This document shows positions 7,282 through 11,906 of a DNA stretch of 11,906 bases, one piece after another. The stretch spans positions 1 through 11,906 of the forward strand of contig JBBQZO010000068.1 of assembly GCA_038207625.1 (NCBI GenBank), written 5' to 3'. The notes under the pieces are model-generated. The model did no database searches, was not told where the DNA came from, and saw only the letters and a program-made list of their open reading frames with translations. Numbering within the stretch: the first letter of the stretch is position 1; each line of letters opens with the position of its first letter. This DNA is from JBBQZO01 sp038207625. GTDB lineage: Bacteria; Pseudomonadota; Gammaproteobacteria; Burkholderiales; Burkholderiaceae_D. The translations under genes were made by a program, and so were the position numbers.

Positions 7282-8625
7282 TTACGACAGGTCGTACACG
7301 CCCGGCAGGTCGAGGATGCGGGTGAGCGCCTCGAGCGCGCCATAACACTCGATGGCCAGCTGCGGGTCGGCCAGGTCGGACGGCGCCAGTTCGTCACGGT
7401 AGTATTTTTCGACCCAGGCCACCAATGTGGTGTACAGCGTCTCGGTCATGATCACGCCCTGGTGCATGGCCGCAGCCTCCGCGCCAGTCAGCGCCACGCG
7501 CAGGCGCAGGCAGGCCGGCCCGCCGCCGTTGCGCATGCTCTGGCGCAGGTCGAAATGGATCAATTCGTCGACCGGACCGCCGCTGGCGACCAGCCCAGCC
7601 AGATAGCGCGCGACGTTCTGGTTTTCCTGGCACTCTTGCGGGATCACCAGCGCCATTTTGCCGTCGGCCTTGGTCAACAGCTGGCTGTTGAACAGGTAGC
7701 TCTTGACCGCGTCGTCCACCGACACAGCGCCGGTGTCGACCCGCAGCGCGGTCAGCTCGGCGCCCACGCCGGCCATCGCGCCGCGCAACTGGGCAAGCAG
7801 CGCCGCTTCATCGGCGAAGGCTTGCTCGTGGTAGAACAGCACGTTGCCGTTGCCGACAGCGATGACGTCGTTGTGGAACACGCCCTGGTCGATCACGTCC
7901 GGATTTTGCGACGCAAACACGGTGCGCGCCGGGTCCAGCCAGTGCAAGCGCGCCACGGCTTGCGAGGCCTCCAGCGTCTGGCGGGCCGGGTAGCGTTTTG
8001 GCGCCGGCGCGTTGGGGTCGAACTCGACGCGTCCGTAGACAAACATCTCCACGCCCGGGCTGCCGTGGCTGGCGCAAAAACGCGTGTGGTTGGCCGCGCC
8101 TTCGTCGCCAAACGCGGGCGTCGACGGCAGCGCTTCGTGCACGGCGAAGTGGCGCTCGTCCTTGAACAGCGCGCGCAGCGTGCGGGTCGACTGGGCGTGC
8201 TCGTCGGCACGGTGCAGCTTGTTGTTCAAGTTCGCGCTGGTGAAATGAGTCCGGCCGTCGGCGCTGTCGGCCGAGGGGCTGACGGTGGCCGCGTTGGCGG
8301 TCCACATCGGCGAGGCCGAGTAGGCGCAGGCCAGGATCACCGGCGCTTCCTTGTAGGCACGCGCCAGCACGTCGGCGTCGCTGCCGGTAAAGCCGATACG
8401 GCGCAGCAGGCGGAAGTTGGGACGCGCTTGCGGCGGCAGCAGCGCCTGGGCGAAGCCGCGCTGGGCCAGCGCGCGCATCTTGGCCAGGCCTTGCAGGGCC
8501 GCTTGTTTTGGATTGGACGCGCTCTTCACGTTGGAGAACGAGGCGACGTTGCCGTACGAGAGGCCGGCGTAGTTGTGCGACGGGCCGACCAGGCCATCGA
8601 AGTTGTATTCGCGTGCGATTTGCAT
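7282..8625 (-). CDS. astB: N-succinylarginine dihydrolase AstB
   Basis: Second step of the pathway: hydrolyses N2-succinylarginine to N2-succinylornithine, two NH3 and CO2, in the cytoplasm. The 447-residue protein matches the family length (about 445) and has the pentein (amidinotransferase-like) fold signatures. The expected catalytic triad is visible: E175 in AFGDEGAANHTR, H251 in QGVFHNDV and C372 in NGGGPACLRLR. The N-terminus EYNFDGLVGPSHNYAGLS is the typical AstB start. AGGGAA at 8631-8636, five bases before the ATG, fixes the start at 8625. The gene is separated from astD by 120 bp that contain a large palindrome, and from gdhB by 284 bp that contain a candidate promoter. It is intact. 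Confidence 0.97.
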   Translation of the reverse strand: MQIAREYNFDGLVGPSHNYAGLSYGNVASFSNVKSASNPKQAALQGLAKMRALAQRGFAQALLPPQARPNFRLLRRIGFTGSDADVLARAYKEAPVILACAYSASPMWTANAATVSPSADSADGRTHFTSANLNNKLHRADEHAQSTRTLRALFKDERHFAVHEALPSTPAFGDEGAANHTRFCASHGSPGVEMFVYGRVEFDPNAPAPKRYPARQTLEASQAVARLHWLDPARTVFASQNPDVIDQGVFHNDVIAVGNGNVLFYHEQAFADEAALLAQLRGAMAGVGAELTALRVDTGAVSVDDAVKSYLFNSQLLTKADGKMALVIPQECQENQNVARYLAGLVASGGPVDELIHFDLRQSMRNGGGPACLRLRVALTGAEAAAMHQGVIMTETLYTTLVAWVEKYYRDELAPSDLADPQLAIECYGALEALTRILDLPGVYDLS

Positions 8626-8660
8626 TTGGCTTCCCTTTGAGACTGTGGTGACTTCGGGCC

Positions 8661-8729
8661 GCCTTAATAGGGGTCAGAGTAATTTTCGCCATGGATCCGG
8701 CGAAAAAAAACTATGACCCCAATTAAGGC
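8661..8729. repeat. 69-bp imperfect palindrome (REP/MITE-type) between astD and astB
   Basis: The outer arms GCCTTAAT (8661-8668) and ATTAAGGC (8722-8729) match exactly. Inside, GGGGTCAGAGT (8670-8680) faces ACTATGACCCC (8710-8720) with one mismatch, and TTTTCGCC (8683-8690) faces GGCGAAAA (8699-8706) exactly, around an 8-base centre containing CCATGG and GGATCC overlaps. One bulged base and a few A-A mismatches break an otherwise continuous stem. The two arms read as slightly diverged inverted copies of one unit. I recall GGGGTCAGAGT-like palindromes as scattered intergenic elements in Oxalobacteraceae and neighbours, sometimes near REP-associated tyrosine transposases; that link is from memory. 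No transposase is present here. In the operon mRNA it would form a long hairpin without a terminator tail, plausibly affecting stability between astD and astB. Confidence 0.7.
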
Positions 8730-8745
8730 TGCGCCGGGGGCTTGC

Positions 8746-10215
8746 TTAGAACGTGAGTCCCGGCGACAGTTTCGCGGGCATTTCCAGCGCGCTCGTTTCG
8801 ATCGAGGCGACTGGATACGCGCAATAGTCAGCCGCGTAGTAGGCGCTTGGACGGTGGTTGCCGGACTGGCCCACGCCGCCAAACGGGGCGGTGCTGGCCG
8901 CGCCCGTGGTCGGGCGGTTCCAGTTGATGATGCCGGCGCGCGCTTGCACGCTGAAACGCTTCCACAGCGCTTCGTCGTTCGACAGCAGCGCGGCGGCCAG
9001 GCCGAATTCGGTGGCGTTGGCGGTTTTCACGGCGCTGTCGAAATCGGCCACGCGGATCACCTGCAGCAGCGGGCCGAACCATTCTTCGTCGGGGATGCCG
9101 ACGGCGTTGGTGACGTCGACGATACCGGCCGTGACAAAGCCGGCGTTCGGATCGAGCTGTTTCATTTGCAGCAGCGTCACGCCGCCCTTGGCGACCATGT
9201 CCGCTTGCGCCTGCACCAGACGCGTGGCCACAGCCGACGAGACGACCGGGCCCATGAACGGTTGCGGCTCGGCGTCGGACGCGCCGACCGACAGCTTGGC
9301 GGCCACTTCGACGAGGCGCGCGATGAACGCGGCGCCGGCCGGGCTGTCCTGCACGATCAGACGGCGCGCGCAGGTGCAGCGCTGGCCGGCCGACACGAAG
9401 GCCGACATGATCGCGTGGTGCACGGCGGCGTCCACGTCCTGCACATCCCACACCACCAGCGGATTGTTGCCGCCCATTTCCAGCGCCAGCATCTTACCTG
9501 GCTGGCCGCCGAACTGGCGGTGCAGCGCGACGCCGGTCTGGCAGCTGCCGGTAAACAGCACGCCATCGATCAACTTGTTTTGGCCGAGCGCGATGCCGGT
9601 ATCGCGACCGCCGTTGACGAGGTTCAGTACGCCCGCTGGCAGGCCTGCTTTTTCCCACAGCTGCACCGTTTTGACGGCGGTGCGCGGCGCGTATTCGCTC
9701 GGTTTGAAGACGATGGTGTTACCGGCGATCAGCGCGGGCACGATGTGGCCGTTGGGCAGATGGCCAGGGAAATTGTAAGGACCGAACACGCCGAACACAC
9801 CGTGCGGGCGGTGGCGCAGAACGGCGTCGCCGTCAGCCACTTTGGCGCTTGATTCGCCGGTGCGGGCGTTGTAGGCCTGCACCGAGATGTCGATCTTGTT
9901 GGCCATGGTCGCCACTTCGATGCGCGCTTCCCACAGTGGTTTGCCGACTTCTTCCGAAATCGTGCGCGCCAGGTCTTCAGCGTTTTCCTTGAGCAGATCG
10001 CGAAAGCGCGTGCACACGGCGATGCGCTCGGCCAGCGGCGTCACGGCCCAGGCCTCGAACGCATTGTGCGCCGCTTGCGCCGCCTGTTGCACGTCGTCTC
10101 CGCTGGATTGATTGCTGGTCCAGGTCTGGCGCCCGGTGGACGGGTCGATGGTGTGCAGTTCGCTGCCGCTGCCGGCCAACCATGCGCCGTTGATGTAGTT
10201 GCTTGGATTAGACAT
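8746..10215 (-). CDS. astD: succinylglutamate semialdehyde dehydrogenase AstD
   Basis: Fourth step of the pathway: NAD-dependent oxidation of N-succinylglutamate 5-semialdehyde to N-succinylglutamate, in the cytoplasm. The 489-residue protein is a standard aldehyde dehydrogenase; E. coli AstD is about 492. Visible active-site elements are N148 in GPYNFPGHLPNGH, the coenzyme-site motif FTGSCQTG (221-228), E246 in LEMGGNNP, the nucleophile C280 in SAGQRCTCARR, and E378 in EEWFGPLL. The start ATG at 10215 overlaps the end of the upstream succinyltransferase gene by 8 bp, and AGGAAG (10223-10228) lies seven bases before it inside that gene. Both features settle the start and indicate coupled translation. 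A palindromic element follows the stop codon. Confidence 0.97.
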   Translation of the reverse strand: MSNPSNYINGAWLAGSGSELHTIDPSTGRQTWTSNQSSGDDVQQAAQAAHNAFEAWAVTPLAERIAVCTRFRDLLKENAEDLARTISEEVGKPLWEARIEVATMANKIDISVQAYNARTGESSAKVADGDAVLRHRPHGVFGVFGPYNFPGHLPNGHIVPALIAGNTIVFKPSEYAPRTAVKTVQLWEKAGLPAGVLNLVNGGRDTGIALGQNKLIDGVLFTGSCQTGVALHRQFGGQPGKMLALEMGGNNPLVVWDVQDVDAAVHHAIMSAFVSAGQRCTCARRLIVQDSPAGAAFIARLVEVAAKLSVGASDAEPQPFMGPVVSSAVATRLVQAQADMVAKGGVTLLQMKQLDPNAGFVTAGIVDVTNAVGIPDEEWFGPLLQVIRVADFDSAVKTANATEFGLAAALLSNDEALWKRFSVQARAGIINWNRPTTGAASTAPFGGVGQSGNHRPSAYYAADYCAYPVASIETSALEMPAKLSPGLTF

Positions 10216-11242
10216 TCGGATTCTTCCTCAAGTTAAGTGGCAGCGTGCGCAGCTGTTGGCCGCGTTCGCAGTGGAGCAGTGTCAATTCGTCGTCGGTGAG
10301 CGCGATCTTGCCGTTGACCGGCACCGATTGCGTCAGCGTCATACGGAAATCTTTGAGCACCGTGTTCGACACCAGCGTCGGCTCGCCCTCGACCGGCGCC
10401 GGCACGGCGTCAATCTCGGCCAGCGTGCTGTCGCGCAGCGCGCGCAGTTCCGACACGCGCGCCTGCAGCACGGGACCGGCGTCGAAGATGTCGACGTAGC
10501 CTTCGAAGTACATGCCTTCCTGTTCCAGCAAACGGCGCGCCGGGGCGGTCGACAGATGCACCTTGCCGATCACGTCCTGCGCCGATTGCGGCAGATAGGC
10601 CACATACATCGGCTGGCGCGGCATCAGTTCGGCAATGAACGATTTCTTGCCCAGCGCCGTCAGATCGTCGACGTGGTTGAAATCCATCTTGAAGAAGTGC
10701 CGGCCCAGGCCTTCGTAGAACGGCGAGCTGCCGTCTTCGGCCTGGTAGCCGCGCATCTCGGCGATCAAACGGGTGGTGAACAGATGCGGGAACTGGGCAA
10801 TGAACAGGAAACGGCTTTTCGACAGCAGCTTGCCGTTGTTGCCGCTGCGGTAGTCCGGATGCAGGAACAGCGAGCACAGTTCGGTCGAACCGGTCAGATC
10901 GTTCGACAGGTACAGCGTTTCCATGCGCGTGAACACATCGAGCTCGCGGCTCGAATGGACCAGCGTGCCGATGCGGTAATTGTAGAACGGCTCTTCCAGG
11001 CCGACCGCGCCCTTGATCGCGCACACGCCGGCCAGCCGGCCGTTGCTGGTGTCTTCCATCACGAACAGGTAATCGCGCTGTTCGGGCGGGATGGTCTCGG
11101 CAAACGAGGCGACCGCGATATTGACCCGGTCGCCCAGCATCTTGTAGTCGGGCTTGAGTGTGGTCATGCCGCTGCCGACCTGGGTCGCCAGAGCGTGCAG
11201 ACCTTCCAGATCGGTGGCGTGAATTGCGCGTACTACTAACAT
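10208..11242 (-). CDS. astA: arginine N-succinyltransferase, beta-type subunit (AruG/AstA)
   Basis: First step of the pathway: transfers succinyl from succinyl-CoA to the alpha-amino group of arginine (in pseudomonads also ornithine). The 344-residue protein belongs to the AstA family, a GNAT-related fold. Recognisable segments are the N-terminal RAIHATDLEGLHALA, GSGMTTL (23-29), CSLFLHPDYR, GRHFFKMDF, ELMPRQPMYV and the family hallmark YVDIFDAGPVLQAR. The ATG at 11242 starts the conserved LVVRAI sequence; an upstream in-frame ATG at 11356 would add 38 residues lying inside the preceding gene and is rejected. A purine stretch GAGAAG (11246-11251) precedes it closely. It is 11 bp after aruF and overlaps astD by 8 bp. 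By order and pairing it corresponds to AruG, the second subunit of the Pseudomonas heteromeric enzyme. Confidence 0.94.
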   Translation of the reverse strand: MLVVRAIHATDLEGLHALATQVGSGMTTLKPDYKMLGDRVNIAVASFAETIPPEQRDYLFVMEDTSNGRLAGVCAIKGAVGLEEPFYNYRIGTLVHSSRELDVFTRMETLYLSNDLTGSTELCSLFLHPDYRSGNNGKLLSKSRFLFIAQFPHLFTTRLIAEMRGYQAEDGSSPFYEGLGRHFFKMDFNHVDDLTALGKKSFIAELMPRQPMYVAYLPQSAQDVIGKVHLSTAPARRLLEQEGMYFEGYVDIFDAGPVLQARVSELRALRDSTLAEIDAVPAPVEGEPTLVSNTVLKDFRMTLTQSVPVNGKIALTDDELTLLHCERGQQLRTLPLNLRKNPNV

Positions 11243-11253
11243 AGGCTTCTCAC

Positions 11254-11906
11254 TTAAATACGCACGCAGATGACGGACTCGCCAGGTGCCACGTGCAAAA
11301 CATCGAGCACCGCTTGTGGCAGGCCGATGGTGTCGCCCGCTTCGCACGGCGCGCAATTCACGGTGACGGCGCGAAAGCGCTGGTCCAGGCTGGCGGCGAC
11401 CGCATACGTGACCAGCGTGTCGGCCACGCCGGCCGGTTCGGCCAGCGCGGCGCGGCGCGTCAGCGATGCGTTGAAGGTGCGCAGCGAATTTTTGTGCGCT
11501 TGCAGGATCGGCCCGCCGTCGAAAATGTCGATGTAATCGTCCGCCTCAAAGCCCTCGTCGGTGAGCAGCTTGAAGGCCAGCTCGCCGTCCGGATGGATCT
11601 GGCCCATCGCCGCCTGCGCGTCGCCCGGCAGAAGAGGAACGTACACCGGATAGTGCGGCATCAGCTCCACGATCAGGGTGCGGTTGCGGGCCCCGCCGAT
11701 GACTTTTTCAGCCTCGAGGAAATCCATCTTGAAGAACTTGCGGCCCAGCGCTTCCCAGAATGGCGACTGGCCGTTGGCGTCCGTGATGCCGGCAAGCGGC
11801 ACGAAGAAGCGGTCGCCGAAACGGTGCGGCGCCAGCACGGCAAACAGCAGCCGCGCGCGCGACAGCAGGGCCGCTTCCAGGCCCGCCTGCTCCATGTTGC
11901 GCACAT
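11254..11906 (-). CDS. aruF: arginine/ornithine succinyltransferase, alpha-type subunit (AruF), C-terminal part
   Basis: A second AstA-family subunit, cut by the right edge of the window; 217 codons (including stop) are present and roughly 120 N-terminal residues are missing when compared with the usual length of about 340. It shows the same segments as the downstream paralogue: SPFWEALGRKFFKMDF, ELMPHYPVYVPLLP and YIDIFDGGPILQAH. Its own C-terminal extension ends in APGESVICVRI. In Pseudomonas AruF and AruG together form the succinyltransferase, so this pair likely does the same. In that order, aruC/astC (succinylornithine transaminase) would be expected just beyond the right edge. The ATG-like codon at 11904 is internal to the protein and not the start. 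Confidence 0.93.
   Translation of the reverse strand, partial: VRNMEQAGLEAALLSRARLLFAVLAPHRFGDRFFVPLAGITDANGQSPFWEALGRKFFKMDFLEAEKVIGGARNRTLIVELMPHYPVYVPLLPGDAQAAMGQIHPDGELAFKLLTDEGFEADDYIDIFDGGPILQAHKNSLRTFNASLTRRAALAEPAGVADTLVTYAVAASLDQRFRAVTVNCAPCEAGDTIGLPQAVLDVLHVAPGESVICVRI

Noticed and set aside
7808..8692. A 294-codon minus-strand frame overlapping astB, beginning MAKITLTPIK inside the palindrome.
   Set aside because: It is in another frame over intact astB. Its N-terminus is just the translated palindromic repeat and the rest is a low-complexity Arg/Ala-rich shadow.
8691..8725. A plus-strand mini-ORF starting in the palindrome centre (MDPAKKNYDPN).
   Set aside because: It is only the translated arm of the inverted repeat, opposite the operon, with no ribosome binding site.
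10199..11906. Search for astC or an ArgR-type regulator within the window.
   Set aside because: Neither is present. The operon runs off the right edge inside aruF, so the usual place for astC is outside the sequence given.

Overview
The window is high-GC DNA that looks like a betaproteobacterium of the Oxalobacteraceae type (Massilia, Duganella or Janthinobacterium and relatives). Three things point there: a protein ending in a PEP-CTERM sorting tail, an arginine succinyltransferase (AST) operon with two tandem AstA-type subunits, and an intergenic palindrome built on GGGGTCAGAGT-like arms. The taxonomic call is an inference from gene content and style, not from a marker gene.

Layout. On the plus strand at the left edge is the C-terminus of a PEP-CTERM protein (to 238), followed by a strong UUCG-loop terminator (265-289). 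A FadR/FCD-type GntR regulator follows (503-1174). Its start codon overlaps the stop of a possible 12-codon leader ORF (468-506). A short convergent junction with two perfect hairpins (1186-1211 and 1246-1271) separates it from the minus-strand block that fills the rest of the window.

The minus-strand block, in transcription order, is: aruF (C-terminal 217 codons, entering from the right edge), aruG/astA, astD, astB, a 1571-residue NAD-dependent glutamate dehydrogenase (gdhB-like), and astE. AruF/AruG succinylate arginine, AstB (dihydrolase) releases 2 NH3 and CO2 to give succinylornithine, AstC (transaminase; not in the window, expected beyond the right edge) gives succinylglutamate semialdehyde, AstD oxidises it to succinylglutamate, and AstE releases succinate and glutamate. 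The GDH would convert the glutamate made by AstC and AstE into 2-oxoglutarate, NH3 and NADH, regenerating the amino acceptor AstC needs. The operon therefore appears to encode a route from arginine into the TCA cycle.

The coding spacing is tight (11 bp, 8-bp overlap, 120 bp, 284 bp, 4-bp ATGA overlap). The two larger gaps carry structure. The astD-astB gap holds a 69-bp inverted repeat of REP/MITE type. The astB-gdhB gap holds a good sigma70-like promoter with a 17-bp spacer, followed by a terminator-like hairpin in a roughly 240-nt leader, so gdhB-astE may be a separately controlled sub-operon. I see no defence system, CRISPR array, tRNA, rRNA, insertion sequence or wholly unknown gene cluster. 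The points of interest are the GDH inside the AST operon and the non-coding structure around it.
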